Shown: piece by piece, positions 7,568 to 16,230 of the stretch | How positions within the stretch are numbered: the stretch's first letter is position 1 | How the letters are laid out: each line of letters opens with the position of its first letter | NCBI RefSeq assembly: GCF_036181745.1 | Contig: NZ_CP108080.1 | Coordinates: forward strand, 5,087,501 to 5,151,500 | Source: Streptomyces sp. NBC_00259 | Lineage (GTDB): Bacteria > Actinomycetota > Actinomycetes > Streptomycetales > Streptomycetaceae | Reading direction: 5' to 3' | Length of the DNA stretch: 64,000 bases | Notes under the pieces: model-generated | What the model was told of the DNA's origin: nothing | What the model saw: the letters and a program-made list of their open reading frames with translations, nothing else | The model's database searches: none | Translations under genes and position numbers: made by a program

Positions 7568-9553
7568 GAGCCGAAGGCTGTGTGCCACCACCACATTGTC
7601 GTCGGCCATGCCGTGGACGATCATCAACGGCCTGACGGGCTCTGCCGGATCGGTCAGTCCGTCCTCCGTGACCAGGGAGTTCGCCGCGTAGACCTCGGGC
7701 TGCTCCTCGGGGCTGCCGAGATAGCGCTCGGTGTAGTGGGTGTCGTACAGCCGCCAGTCGGTGACCGGGGCGCCCGCGACGGCCGCGTGGAACACATCGG
7801 GCCGGCGGAGCACCGCGAGCGCGGCCAGATAGCCGCCGTACGACCAGCCGCGGATGCCCACCCGGCCGAGATCCAGCGGGAACCGGCCGGCCAGCGCGTG
7901 CAGCGCCTCGATCTGGTCGTCGAGGGTGACCGGCAGATCATCCTTGATCGCCTTCTCCCAGCCGGGGGAGCGGCCGGGAGAGCCGCGCCCGTCCGCGACG
8001 AGCACCGCGAAACCCTGGTCGGCGAGCCACTGGGAGGTGAGATGCGGATGGTGCGCGGCGACCACGCGCTGTCCGTGCGGTCCCGCATAGGGATCCAGCA
8101 GCACGGGAAGCGGACCGTCCGACTCCTGAAAGTCGGACGGGAGCAGCACGGCGCACGGGATCCGCCGTGCGCCCCCTTCGACGAGCTGTACGCGGGCGGT
8201 GATCACCGGTTCCTCCGCATACGAGGCGATGGTGGCGAGCGGCTTCCCCTCCCGCAGCACCTGAACCGCCGTGCCGCTCACCACGCCCGGCCGCGCGGAC
8301 GCGAGCACCGTCACCGCCCCCGAGCGCACCGCGGAATGCACCCCCGCACCCTCGGAGACCCGCTCGACCCCCAGCTCGTTCACCCGGTACACATGGATCT
8401 CGCCGATCTCCGGCTCGGCCGCGTCCTCGCCGGCCGACGCCGAGACCAGAACGTCCGACCCGCCGATGTCCAGCACCGCCCGCACGTGCAACTGCGGCCC
8501 CGTGAGCGGCCGGTCGCCCACGGCCAGCACCCGCGCCCCGCCCTCGTCGGCGATCCGCACCAGCCGCCCGTCCGGGGCCCACGCGGGCACCCCGTCCAGC
8601 AGCTCGATCCAGGCCGGGTCCTCGTCGACATGCACCGTGCGCGTGGCACCGCTCTCCGTGTCCACGGCGAGATGAAGCACCGTGCGCTGGTCCCGCGTCT
8701 GGACGAGCAGCAGCGGGGCCCCGGCCGTCGACCAGTGCACCCGGGCCAGATACGGGTACCGCTCCCGGTCCCAGACGACCTCGGTGCGCGCCCCGTCCAG
8801 CCCCACCAGCAGGAGCCGCACCTCCGCGTTCGCCGACCCGGCCGCCGGATACCCGATCCGCGCCGGCTCCCGGTCCGGATGCGCCGGGTCCGCGATCCAC
8901 CAGCGCCGTACGGCAGCCCCGTCCACCCGCGCCACCAGCAGCCGGTCCGAGTCGGGGGACCACCAGAAACCGCGCGATCGCCCCATCTCCTCGGCCGCGA
9001 TGAACTCCGCCATGCCGTACGTCGTGTGCTCGTCCTCCGGCTCGGCCAGCGCCCGGTCGCCCTCGCCGTCCGCACCGGTCACCCGCAGCGCGCCGCCCGC
9101 CGCATACGCGACGAGACGCCCGTCAGGCGACGGCCGCGGATCGATCACCGGCCCGGCGGCGGGCAGTTCACGCGCCGTCCCGGCCCGCAGCTCCGCCGTG
9201 AACAGCCGTCCGGACAGCGCGAAGGCCGCCAACTCCGCCTCGCGGTCCACGGCGTACCCGACGATGCCCCCGGATCCCTCACGGCTGCGCTCGCGCCGCG
9301 CCCGCTCCTGCGCCGACAACTCCTCGGCCGCGCCGCCGAGCAGCGCCTCCGGATCGGCGGCCAGCCGCTCGCGCACCTCCCCCTCCAGGTCGAGTACCCA
9401 GAGCCGGTGCGATCGTTCCGTCCCCGAAGGGGACCTCAGGAACACCACCCGGGAACCGTCCGGGGACACCGTGAACGCGCGCGGTGCGCCCAGAGTGAAG
9501 CGCTGCGTCCTGGCGTACTGGCGAGGGAAGGAGGGCTGCTGCTTCAACGTCAT
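7424..9553 (-). CDS. S9 prolyl oligopeptidase / dipeptidyl aminopeptidase
   Basis: 709-aa cytoplasmic serine peptidase. Seen: an N-terminal DPPIV-type beta-propeller (repeated W/DG strands; conserved EEMGRSRGFWWSPD) and a C-terminal catalytic domain with nucleophile GWSYGG (Ser571), HGMADDNV (Asp651) and TGVTHMT (His683). Known: it cleaves short peptides, often after X-Pro. Start ATG at 9553 was chosen because residues from MTLKQQPSFPRQ onward match the family. The open frame continues far upstream only as a GC artefact. There is no Shine-Dalgarno; TAGGTT lies 7 nt upstream, suggesting a leaderless mRNA. It is convergent with, and overlaps, the Tap-like gene. Confidence 0.93.
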   Translation of the reverse strand: MTLKQQPSFPRQYARTQRFTLGAPRAFTVSPDGSRVVFLRSPSGTERSHRLWVLDLEGEVRERLAADPEALLGGAAEELSAQERARRERSREGSGGIVGYAVDREAELAAFALSGRLFTAELRAGTARELPAAGPVIDPRPSPDGRLVAYAAGGALRVTGADGEGDRALAEPEDEHTTYGMAEFIAAEEMGRSRGFWWSPDSDRLLVARVDGAAVRRWWIADPAHPDREPARIGYPAAGSANAEVRLLLVGLDGARTEVVWDRERYPYLARVHWSTAGAPLLLVQTRDQRTVLHLAVDTESGATRTVHVDEDPAWIELLDGVPAWAPDGRLVRIADEGGARVLAVGDRPLTGPQLHVRAVLDIGGSDVLVSASAGEDAAEPEIGEIHVYRVNELGVERVSEGAGVHSAVRSGAVTVLASARPGVVSGTAVQVLREGKPLATIASYAEEPVITARVQLVEGGARRIPCAVLLPSDFQESDGPLPVLLDPYAGPHGQRVVAAHHPHLTSQWLADQGFAVLVADGRGSPGRSPGWEKAIKDDLPVTLDDQIEALHALAGRFPLDLGRVGIRGWSYGGYLAALAVLRRPDVFHAAVAGAPVTDWRLYDTHYTERYLGSPEEQPEVYAANSLVTEDGLTDPAEPVRPLMIVHGMADDNVVVAHSLRLSSALLAAGRPHELLPLTGVTHMTPQEQVAENHLLLQVEFLKRSLGVA

Positions 9554-9560
9554 GCGACCG

Positions 9561-9566
9561 AACCTA
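9561..9566 (-). promoter_or_regulatory. Putative -10 element for leaderless S9 peptidase mRNA
   Basis: TAGGTT on the minus strand, exactly 7 nt before the ATG at 9553, with no Shine-Dalgarno in between. One of a set of identical arrangements in this window. Confidence 0.45.
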
Positions 9567-9754
9567 GCCGAGTGGGCCGGACCTTTTCCCTGCCTCGGAC
9601 CCGCTGGGCGGAGGGTGTGCGCCCCCATGTGCTGCCGTGCACCGATCGATGCGGCGGAACGGATAGTTATGATCCGTAGCGCTAGGTGGGTAGGAACCTT
9701 CCGGCACATGCTGCTGCCCGTTCCCGACCGAATATTCTGTGGAGGTGAACCGCC

Positions 9755-9949
9755 GTGGCACTCTCGATTTCGGCGGTGGTGCTGCTGGCGATCGTCGTCT
9801 TCCTGCTGGTCAGGAAATCCGGCTTGAAGGCCGGACATGCGGCGGTTTGCATGCTCCTCGGGTTCTATCTCGCCAGCTCCTCCATCGCACCCACGATCAG
9901 CCAGCTGACCACGAACGTGGCGGGCATGATCGGCGGCCTCAAGTTCTAG
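9755..9949 (+). CDS. Small two-helix membrane protein, unknown function
   Basis: 64-aa protein. The GTG at 9755 is strongly supported by GGAGGTGA 6 nt upstream. Seen: a first hydrophobic helix (ISAVVLLAIVVFLLV), a short basic link RKSGLKAG, a second helix (AVCMLLGFYLASSSIAP) and a short C-tail. I do not recognise a named family. It resembles the small conserved membrane proteins next to mshB in other Streptomyces. It ends 24 bp before mshB in the same direction, although mshB may have its own promoter. Confidence 0.75.
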   Translation: MALSISAVVLLAIVVFLLVRKSGLKAGHAAVCMLLGFYLASSSIAPTISQLTTNVAGMIGGLKF

Positions 9950-9960
9950 TCCGGGCCTCG

Positions 9961-9966
9961 TAGGCT
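9961..9966 (+). promoter_or_regulatory. Putative -10 element for leaderless mshB mRNA
   Basis: TAGGCT exactly 7 nt before the mshB ATG. The GGGAG between them is too close to the start codon for normal Shine-Dalgarno use. Confidence 0.45.
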
Positions 9967-9973
9967 GGGAGCC

Positions 9974-10912
9974 ATGACGGATCTCCCAGCCCGTCGTCTG
10001 CTCCTGGTGCACGCGCACCCCGACGACGAGTCGATCAACAACGGCGCCACCATGGCCCGGTACGCCGCGGAGGGTGCCAGGGTCACCCTGGTCACCTGCA
10101 CGCTCGGCGAGGAGGGCGAGGTCATCCCGCCCGAGCTCGCGCACCTGGCCCCCGACAAGGAGGACGGCCTCGGCGCGCACCGGATCGGCGAACTGGCCGC
10201 CGCGATGAAGGAACTGGGTGTCGCCGACCACCGCTTCCTCGGTGGCCCGGGACGCTTCCGCGACTCCGGGATGATGGGCGTTCCCCAGAACCGCCGGCCG
10301 GGCGCGTTCTGGAACACGCCCGTGGACGAGGCCGCCCCGTATCTCGTCGAGGTGATCCGCAGCGTCCGGCCGCAGGTGCTGATCACCTATGACCCGCATG
10401 GGGGTTATGGGCATCCCGACCACATCCAGGCGCACCGCGTCGCCATGCGCGCGGCCGACCTCGCCGCCGAGCCCGCCTTCCGGCGCGATCTCGGCTCGCC
10501 GCACACCATCGCCAAGATCTACTGGAACCGGGTGCCGCGCTCGGTCGCCGAAGCGGGCTTCGCCCGGCTGCGCGCCGCGAACGTCGAGTTCCCCGGCGTC
10601 GCGCACATCGACGACATTCCCGGCGTAGTGGACGACGCGGAGATCACCGCCGAGATCGACGGCGCCGCGTACACCGCGCACAAGGCCGCGGCGATGCGCG
10701 CACACGCCACGCAGATCGCGGTCGACGGGCCGTTCTTCGCGCTCTCCAACGATCTCGGCCAGCCGCTGTTCACCACCGAGTACTACCAGTTGGTGCGCGG
10801 ACTCCCCGGCGTGCCGGCCGGCCGGCGCGAGCACGACCTGTTCGCAGGTACGGTCCACGGTACGGGCGGCACGGACGGTCCGGCCGGTACGACGACGCAG
10901 GAGGCAGTGTGA
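9974..10912 (+). CDS. mshB: MshB, GlcNAc-inositol deacetylase of mycothiol biosynthesis
   Basis: 312-aa zinc-dependent deacetylase (LmbE/PIG-L fold). It converts GlcNAc-Ins to GlcN-Ins, the second step towards mycothiol, the main actinobacterial thiol. Seen: N-terminal zinc/catalytic motif AHPDDES (His15, Asp18), GEEGEVIPPEL typical of MshB rather than generic LmbE proteins, and the second zinc-ligand motif GYGHPDHIQAH. The ATG at 9974 is the only good start and may be leaderless. The stop overlaps the next gene's ATG by one base (TGATG), so the two are coupled. Its presence fixes the organism as an actinomycete. Confidence 0.95.
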   Translation: MTDLPARRLLLVHAHPDDESINNGATMARYAAEGARVTLVTCTLGEEGEVIPPELAHLAPDKEDGLGAHRIGELAAAMKELGVADHRFLGGPGRFRDSGMMGVPQNRRPGAFWNTPVDEAAPYLVEVIRSVRPQVLITYDPHGGYGHPDHIQAHRVAMRAADLAAEPAFRRDLGSPHTIAKIYWNRVPRSVAEAGFARLRAANVEFPGVAHIDDIPGVVDDAEITAEIDGAAYTAHKAAAMRAHATQIAVDGPFFALSNDLGQPLFTTEYYQLVRGLPGVPAGRREHDLFAGTVHGTGGTDGPAGTTTQEAV

Positions 10913-11301
10913 TGAGCCAGTCCGGAGCCTTGACAGCGAGGCCGTCGAAGCCGGGACGCATCGCCGCGTACGTCGGATTCGCCGTCCTCGGCCTGGTCGT
11001 CGGAGCCGCGGGATCGCTCGTCCAAGCCGCCTGGTTCCCGGCCGGGTTGCTGCTCGCGCTGCTCGGTGCGGCCGGACTCTTCTACGGTGGACTGCGCACG
11101 ACCGGCACCCAGCTGGGCGTCGTCGCCCCCGCCGCGGGCTGGATCGTCTCGGTGCTGCTCCTCAGCGCGGGACGGCCGGAAGGCGACGGCGTCTTCGCCG
11201 GCGGCCTCGGTGAGATCGTCTTCCTGCTCGGGGGAACGGTGCTGGCTGTGATGTGCGCCACGATTTCGCGATTGCCGCAACCCGGCGCGCCCTCAGCCTG
11301 A
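10912..11301 (+). CDS. Small polytopic membrane protein downstream of mshB
   Basis: 129-aa membrane protein with about four transmembrane helices (YVGFAVLGLVVGAAGSLV; GLLLALLGAAGLFYG; LGVVAPAAGWIVSVLLL; IVFLLGGTVLAVMCATI). It matches my recollection of a Streptomyces family (DUF6113) found after mshB, but this is from memory. The ATG at 10912 is preferred over the GTG three bases earlier. It is coupled to mshB through TGATG. No catalytic motifs are visible and the function is unknown. Confidence 0.8.
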   Translation: MSQSGALTARPSKPGRIAAYVGFAVLGLVVGAAGSLVQAAWFPAGLLLALLGAAGLFYGGLRTTGTQLGVVAPAAGWIVSVLLLSAGRPEGDGVFAGGLGEIVFLLGGTVLAVMCATISRLPQPGAPSA

Positions 11302-11378
11302 CTTGATAAGTGACGTGTCCCATCTGAGGCCGAATTGCCCACGCCCGCAGGGTCGGCCGCGGAACGTCGCTTCCCGCA

Positions 11379-11401
11379 GTCGCCGGATAGAAATCGGCGA
11401 C
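11379..11401. promoter_or_regulatory. Short dyad upstream of the peptidoglycan-binding-type gene
   Basis: GTCGCCG / CGGCGAC, 7-bp arms around a 9-nt AT-rich loop (GATAGAAAT), about 90 bp before the TTG start at 11490. It could be an operator or a leader hairpin. There is no further evidence. Confidence 0.3.
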
Positions 11402-11489
11402 GGCCAGTATGGTGGTGCGCGCCGCCGAGCCGCCCGCAGCAACAGGAACCAGTAGGAACGGGCGGCGGAGCCAACCGGGAGAACCTGCT

Positions 11490-13613
11490 TTGAGCCGTGA
11501 AACTGACAGTTCGTCCTCCGGCCCCCAGGGGCGTGGCGGAGCTGCGTACCCTTCGGGGACACCGCCGTACGGATCACGCCAGTATCCGTCGCTGCACCCC
11601 ACGCAGGACGCTCCGGAGGAGAGAACAGAGCCTGCGTCCACGCGACAGCCTGACGAACCCAGGACCGAGACGACGCTGACGACCCGGATCCGGATCAACA
11701 TCCCGGGTTCGCGTCCGATTCCGCCCGTCGTCATGCGGACGCCTATGAGCGACCTGGACAAGAAGAACGCCGCGGCGGCGCGTGAAAGCGCGGCGGAGCG
11801 CACGGGCAGTACGCCGCGCCCGCCCGCGCCCGCGCAGCCCACCGCCGCCACCACGGACGCCGGGCGCGACGCGGGTCAGGCCGAGGCGGCGGAGAAGCCG
11901 GCCGAGGAGAAGACCAGCGACTGGTTCGCCCCCCGCAAGGCGCCCGCACCGGCACCGACGCCTCCGCCGGCTTCCGTTCCGGCCCAGGCGACGGGTTCCG
12001 GCCCGCGGCCCAACCCGGGGCCGAACGCGAATCCGGCGTCGCGTCCCGAGGACACGGGCGCGCACAGGATGCCCGGTGCGTCCGGAGCGCGGCCCCGGAG
12101 CGGTCTCGACGACCTCGCGTCGAACGCCGACGCTGCCGGCCGTGGCGCGCCCACGCCCGGGCTCAGGCCGCCGGGTGCCGCTCCCTCGGGTCCCACGACG
12201 GGACCGGCCACCGGCAGCTCGCCGTTCGCCCAAGGCGGTCCGGCCGGTGGTGTTCCCGGTGGTGGCGTTCCCGGCGGTGGGGTGCCGCGGATGAGCGACG
12301 ACACCGCCGTACTCACCCCGCAGAAGCCCGCGCCCGAACACGGTGCCGGCGGCCCGGGCGTTCCTCCTGGTCCGGGTGGCGGTGTTCCCGGTGGCAATGT
12401 CTCCGGCGACACGCTGACCAGCGGCATCCCGGTGGTTCCGCCGGAGCACCGCTCGCCGTTCGTGCCCGGCGGCCCCGACGGCATGCCGTCGCCGTGGCCC
12501 TCCGATCCCAGCGGTCCTGGGCCGGGCGGTCCGGGTGGCCCTGGCGGTCCCGGTGCCGACTTCTCGGCCATGGACTTCCCCGGCCCGGCCACCTCGGCGC
12601 GCACCACGCCCGGCCCTTCGCCGGTGCCGTCCTCGCCTGCCGCCTCGTCGTCCAGGCCCGCGAAGAAGGGCCGCTCGAAGCTGGTGCTCGTCGGCGCCGG
12701 CGCGTTCGGTGTCCTCGGCGTCGCGTACTGCGCCGGACTGCTGCTGAACCACTCCGACGTGCCCAAGGGCACCACGGTCCTCGGCGTCGACATCGGCGGC
12801 GGCACGAAGGAACAGGCCGTCTCCAAGCTGGAAGGGGCCCTCGGCAAGCGCGCCGCCTCCCCGCTCCAGCTCACCGTCGGCGGCACGAAGGCGCAGCTCC
12901 CTCCGGACAAGGCGGGCCTCTCCCTGGACAGCCAGGCGACGGTCCGCGCCGCGGCCGGCAGTGACTACAACCCGGTCTCGGTCATCGGTTCGCTCTTCGG
13001 CGGCGAGCGCGTCGCCCAGCCGGTGATCCCGGTCGACGAGGAGAAGCTCGTCGTCGCCCTGACCGACCTGGCGGGCACTTCCGGTTCGGCGACCGAGGGC
13101 ACGATCACGTTCGAGCCGGGCAAGGCGGTCGCCGTACCGGGCAAGTCGGGCCAGGCGCTGGACGTCCAGAAGTCGATGATCTCGGTGAAGGACGCCTACC
13201 GTGCCCAGGTCGAGACGGGCCGCGCCAACAACGTCGAACTGCCCGTCGCCACGCGCGAACCCACGATCACCCAGGCCGAGCTGCAGCGGGCGATGAAGGA
13301 GTTCGCCGAGCCCGCCATGTCCGACCTGATCACGATCAGGGCGGGCGGCAAGGAGATCCAGTTCGGGCCGTCGAAGTCCCTGCCGAAGATCCTCTCGATG
13401 AAGGCGGTCGAAGGGAAACTGGTCGAGGTCTACAACAAGCAGGCCATCACCGAGCTCCTGGACGGCACCTTCGACGGCATCACGATCACCAAGGGCGATG
13501 GCAAGGAGCACCCGCTGAGCGCGGACGACGTCGCCTTCGTCATGCGCGACGCCCTTCGCGGCAAGACCCCTGCGGAGCGAACCCGCACGATCGAGCTCAA
13601 CCCTCAGGGCTGA
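11490..13613 (+). CDS. Membrane-anchored peptidoglycan-binding-domain protein with long Pro/Gly-rich N-terminus
   Basis: 707-aa protein. TTG at 11490 was chosen because GGGAGA sits 7 nt upstream and the conserved SRETDSSSSG follows. Seen: about 390 residues of Pro/Gly/Ala-rich low-complexity sequence (repeats such as GGVPGGGVPGGGVP), one transmembrane helix near residues 395-417 (KLVLVGAGAFGVLGVAYCAG), then an extracellular part with two PG_binding_4/VanW-type repeats (GTTVLGVDIGG...TKEQAVSKLEGALG and the later ALTDLAG...AVPGKSGQALD). No YkuD L,D-transpeptidase or VanW catalytic domain follows. Inferred: it binds cell wall with its C-terminal part and partners with its disordered cytoplasmic tail. 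A strong terminator follows. Confidence 0.8.
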   Translation: MSRETDSSSSGPQGRGGAAYPSGTPPYGSRQYPSLHPTQDAPEERTEPASTRQPDEPRTETTLTTRIRINIPGSRPIPPVVMRTPMSDLDKKNAAAARESAAERTGSTPRPPAPAQPTAATTDAGRDAGQAEAAEKPAEEKTSDWFAPRKAPAPAPTPPPASVPAQATGSGPRPNPGPNANPASRPEDTGAHRMPGASGARPRSGLDDLASNADAAGRGAPTPGLRPPGAAPSGPTTGPATGSSPFAQGGPAGGVPGGGVPGGGVPRMSDDTAVLTPQKPAPEHGAGGPGVPPGPGGGVPGGNVSGDTLTSGIPVVPPEHRSPFVPGGPDGMPSPWPSDPSGPGPGGPGGPGGPGADFSAMDFPGPATSARTTPGPSPVPSSPAASSSRPAKKGRSKLVLVGAGAFGVLGVAYCAGLLLNHSDVPKGTTVLGVDIGGGTKEQAVSKLEGALGKRAASPLQLTVGGTKAQLPPDKAGLSLDSQATVRAAAGSDYNPVSVIGSLFGGERVAQPVIPVDEEKLVVALTDLAGTSGSATEGTITFEPGKAVAVPGKSGQALDVQKSMISVKDAYRAQVETGRANNVELPVATREPTITQAELQRAMKEFAEPAMSDLITIRAGGKEIQFGPSKSLPKILSMKAVEGKLVEVYNKQAITELLDGTFDGITITKGDGKEHPLSADDVAFVMRDALRGKTPAERTRTIELNPQG

Positions 13614-13645
13614 CACCCGCTCCAGGCACCGACCGCACCACGCGC

Positions 13646-13681
13646 GATGCCCCCGCGCCGGACTTCCGGAGCGGGGGCATC
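13646..13681. terminator. Hairpin terminator after the peptidoglycan-binding-type gene
   Basis: Perfect 11-bp stem GATGCCCCCGC / GCGGGGGCATC. The 14-nt loop contains a further CCGG/CCGG pairing. It begins 33 nt after the stop at 13613 and separates two convergent genes. Confidence 0.8.
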
Positions 13682-13753
13682 GTGCTGCCTTCAGGGCCAC
13701 GATCAGAGGGACCGGCGCGGCGACGCCCTCCCCCGGCGCGCGAGCGCGTCGTG

Positions 13754-13793
13754 CGCGCTTCCCGGGCCCCTCACGCGCTTCCCGGGCCCCTCA
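13754..13793. repeat. 20-bp perfect tandem duplication carrying a stop codon
   Basis: Two adjacent copies of CGCGCTTCCCGGGCCCCTCA. The last three bases of the right copy are the TGA (minus strand) of the SirB1-family gene. The left copy leaves a second TGA just beyond. It looks like a recent slippage duplication in the convergent spacer. Confidence 0.85.
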
Positions 13794-14630
13794 GTTGAGC
13801 ATCGCCCGCGCCGCGTGCGCCTTCCGTCTGATCGCCGCCGCCGTGGCCGGTTCCACCGCCGAGACGACGTCGGCGTACGCGTCCATCTCCGCCGCCCCGG
13901 AGAGGAAGTCGCCCCGCTGGACGAGGAGCTGGGCGCGGTCGAAGCGGAGACGGGCGGGATGAGCGGGGAGGAGGAGCGCCAGGTCGATGGCCCACAGGGC
14001 GACCGCCGTGTGTTCCGGGCGGGCCGCGGACCAGGCGCGGATGTTGTTGAGGATGCGCAGGACGATCTCCAGCGGGTTCGCCGGGACCAGCATCGAGGGG
14101 TCGAGCGGGGCGCCCGTCGCGCCCGCGACGAGGAGTTCCGCGTCGGGCCCGGTCAGCAGCCGGCCGCCCGCGAAGGGGTCGGCCAGCACCGGGTTCTCGG
14201 GGTCGCCGAACCCGACGACGAAATGGCCGGGGAGGGCGACGCCGTACACCGGGGCGCCGGCACGGCGGGCGACCTCCATCCAGACGACGGACAGGAGGAT
14301 GGGCAGGCCGCGCCGCCGCCTCAGCACCTCGTGGAGCAGGGAGGACTCCAGCCGTTGGTAGCAGCCGGGGGTGCCGTGGAAACCGCAGCGGTCGCCGAGC
14401 AGCGAGGCCATCGCGGCCACCCAGTTGTGGGGTCCTGCCATCCCGTACGGCAGCATGCCCGCCAGCCGGTCCAGCTCGATCTGCGCGGCGTCGAGTCCCG
14501 CCTCGCCCAGCCCCGGGTCCGCCTCCGCGCCCACCAGAAGGCACAGCGTCGCGAGGTCGGGCCGCTCGGAGCGGGCCTCCTCGGCGAAGCGGCGCCGCCA
14601 GTGCGTGGCCTCGGGGTGTGGCGGGTGCAT
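13791..14630 (-). CDS. SirB1-family protein (transglutaminase-like N-domain plus helical repeat)
   Basis: 279-aa cytoplasmic protein. Seen: the SirB1/Transglutaminase-like core with GLPILLSVVWMEVARRAG, GVALPGHFVVGFG and LADPFAGGRLL, then a TPR-like helical tail (RLRFDRAQLLVQRGDFLSGAAEMDAYADV). Known: the family is widespread, and the Cys of the true transglutaminase triad is usually absent. I see no clear Cys at the equivalent helix, so a structural role is more likely than catalysis. The ATG at 14630 lies 17 bp after the stop of the GNAT gene in the same direction, implying an operon. Its stop is inside the 20-bp duplication. Confidence 0.85.
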   Translation of the reverse strand: MHPPHPEATHWRRRFAEEARSERPDLATLCLLVGAEADPGLGEAGLDAAQIELDRLAGMLPYGMAGPHNWVAAMASLLGDRCGFHGTPGCYQRLESSLLHEVLRRRRGLPILLSVVWMEVARRAGAPVYGVALPGHFVVGFGDPENPVLADPFAGGRLLTGPDAELLVAGATGAPLDPSMLVPANPLEIVLRILNNIRAWSAARPEHTAVALWAIDLALLLPAHPARLRFDRAQLLVQRGDFLSGAAEMDAYADVVSAVEPATAAAIRRKAHAARAMLN

Positions 14631-14647
14631 ATGCGTCTCGTACCCGC

Positions 14648-15655
14648 TCAGGAAGATCGGGAGTATCGGAAATGGTGGTAGAGGTGATGGACCGCGAAAC
14701 CCATCCCGTCGTACAGCGCCACGGCCCCGCCGTTGTCCGTCTCGACCTGCAGCCAGGCCGCCGAGGCCCCCTCGTCCAGCGCCCGCCGGGCGAGCGCCGC
14801 CATCACGGCCGTGGCCAGTCCTTGTCTGCGGTAGGCAGGGTCCACCTCCACCGCCATGAACCCGGCCCAGCGTCCGTCGACCACACAGCGGCCGATCGCC
14901 GCGGGAACGTCCGACTCGCCCGGCACGGTGGCGAACCATACCGAAGGGCCGCTGGACAGGACCTTGAGCACATGTGGGCCCGGCACAGTGGACCGCTGGT
15001 AACGCCGGAGCCAGGACTCGTCGACCGACCGGCCCAGCCGCACCCGCTCCACATCCGCGTCCAGGTCGCCGAGAGCCGCGAGCCCGCCGACGCGCAGCTC
15101 CGCCGTCACCTCGCGCTCCCAGCCGTGCTCCTCCAGCTCGGCGCAGAGCGCCTCCTGGGTGCCCTCCGCCCCGGTCGCGGTCTGGACATAGGCCGGCAGA
15201 CCACGGTCCGCGTACCAGGACCGGACCCGTATCAGCGCCTCGTCCAGCGGTATCCCCGGATCCCCGAGCGTCAGCACCGAGTTCGCGCGGCGCGTGAAGC
15301 CGGACGCCGCCCGCAGCACCCAGTCACCGAGCGGAGCGCTCTCCACCGGCTGCCAGGACCGGGCCGAGACCCGGGCCAGCTCCTCGAAGGAGGCTGCCGG
15401 AAGGCCTCGCCTACGGGCCGGGGCGGTGGGGACGACCTTGCCCGCGACCAGCGACGATTCCGGAATGCGGACGGTCTCCCCGGTCCTGCGTGTGATCAGC
15501 AGCACACCCTCGTCCCATGATGTGAGAACCCCGACCGCGTCGGTGAACTTCCCCGCTTCTGACCCCGTCTCGGCGCGCCGCCGCACGGAGACACGTTTTC
15601 CCACGTCAGAGGGGGTGATGCGGACCTCCAGTCGTCCGCCTGCAGTGAATTCCAC
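14648..15655 (-). CDS. GNAT acetyltransferase with N-terminal SH3-like domain (Rv0428c-like)
   Basis: 335-aa protein. Seen: an N-terminal small beta domain of about 80 residues (LEVRITPSDVGKRVSVRRR...GVLTSWDEGVLLITRR), a degenerate middle GNAT half, and a C-terminal active-type GNAT domain with the acetyl-CoA motif YRRQGLATAVMAALARRAL and the beta-bulge/Tyr segment VETDNGGAVALYDGMGF. This architecture matches the Rv0428c-type actinobacterial family. The acceptor is unknown. The GTG start has GGAGGAC upstream. It is divergent from the ferredoxin gene and probably co-transcribed with the SirB1-family gene. Confidence 0.85.
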   Translation of the reverse strand: MEFTAGGRLEVRITPSDVGKRVSVRRRAETGSEAGKFTDAVGVLTSWDEGVLLITRRTGETVRIPESSLVAGKVVPTAPARRRGLPAASFEELARVSARSWQPVESAPLGDWVLRAASGFTRRANSVLTLGDPGIPLDEALIRVRSWYADRGLPAYVQTATGAEGTQEALCAELEEHGWEREVTAELRVGGLAALGDLDADVERVRLGRSVDESWLRRYQRSTVPGPHVLKVLSSGPSVWFATVPGESDVPAAIGRCVVDGRWAGFMAVEVDPAYRRQGLATAVMAALARRALDEGASAAWLQVETDNGGAVALYDGMGFAVHHLYHHFRYSRSS

Positions 15656-15794
15656 AGCTCAGTCCTCCCCTCCTGTTCGGATCATCCCCAGGAACGGAGA
15701 TACTAGGTGCGGGCATCGACGACGCCGCGCTCCCGCGCAGCCCCGCGGCGAGCCGCAGACCGGACGCCGCGCCCTACCGAGGAGGAACGACAGC

Positions 15795-16115
15795 GTGACC
15801 TACGTCATCGCGCAGCCTTGTGTCGACGTCAAGGACAAGGCGTGCATCGAGGAGTGCCCCGTCGACTGCATCTACGAGGGCTCACGGTCCTTGTACATCC
15901 ACCCGGACGAATGCGTCGACTGTGGTGCTTGTGAGCCGGTCTGCCCGGTCGAGGCGATCTTCTACGAGGACGACACTCCCGAGGAGTGGAAGGACTACTA
16001 CAAGGCGAACGTCGAGTTCTTCGACGAGCTCGGTTCGCCCGGTGGCGCCTCCAAGCTGGGCCTGATCGAGCGGGACCACCCCTTCATCGCCGCACTGCCG
16101 CCGCAGAACGGCTGA
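15795..16115 (+). CDS. fdxA: 7Fe ferredoxin (FdxA/FdxC type)
   Basis: 106-aa electron carrier with one [3Fe-4S] and one [4Fe-4S] cluster. Seen: an N-terminal cluster pattern with Cys8, Cys16, Cys20 and Cys24 (PCVDVKDKACIEECPVDC), then CVDCGACEPVCPVEAI for the second cluster, followed by the actinobacterial extension DDTPEEWKDYYKANVEFF. The start is GTG at 15795 with GAGGAGGAA upstream. The long open frame upstream is a GC artefact. It lies directly before the aminotransferase gene, an order also found in mycobacteria (fdxC-Rv1178). Likely partners include cytochromes P450 or reductases elsewhere in the genome. Confidence 0.95.
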   Translation: MTYVIAQPCVDVKDKACIEECPVDCIYEGSRSLYIHPDECVDCGACEPVCPVEAIFYEDDTPEEWKDYYKANVEFFDELGSPGGASKLGLIERDHPFIAALPPQNG

Positions 16116-16230
16116 TAGCGCGACTCGGTCCCGTACGGTGCGTCCGCCGTACGGGGCCGTGGCGTTTGTGCCGGTCCGCCCGGCAGGCGACGCCGCAGCG
16201 CGCCGCCGTACGAACGAGAGAGTGAGCACC

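Noticed and set aside
7580..9679. 699-codon + strand frame opposite the S9 peptidase
   Set aside because: Shadow of the peptidase gene: all family motifs are on the minus strand.
9692..9722. GGAAC...GTTC upstream of the 64-aa gene as an ECF promoter
   Set aside because: Spacer is about 22 bp, outside the functional range.
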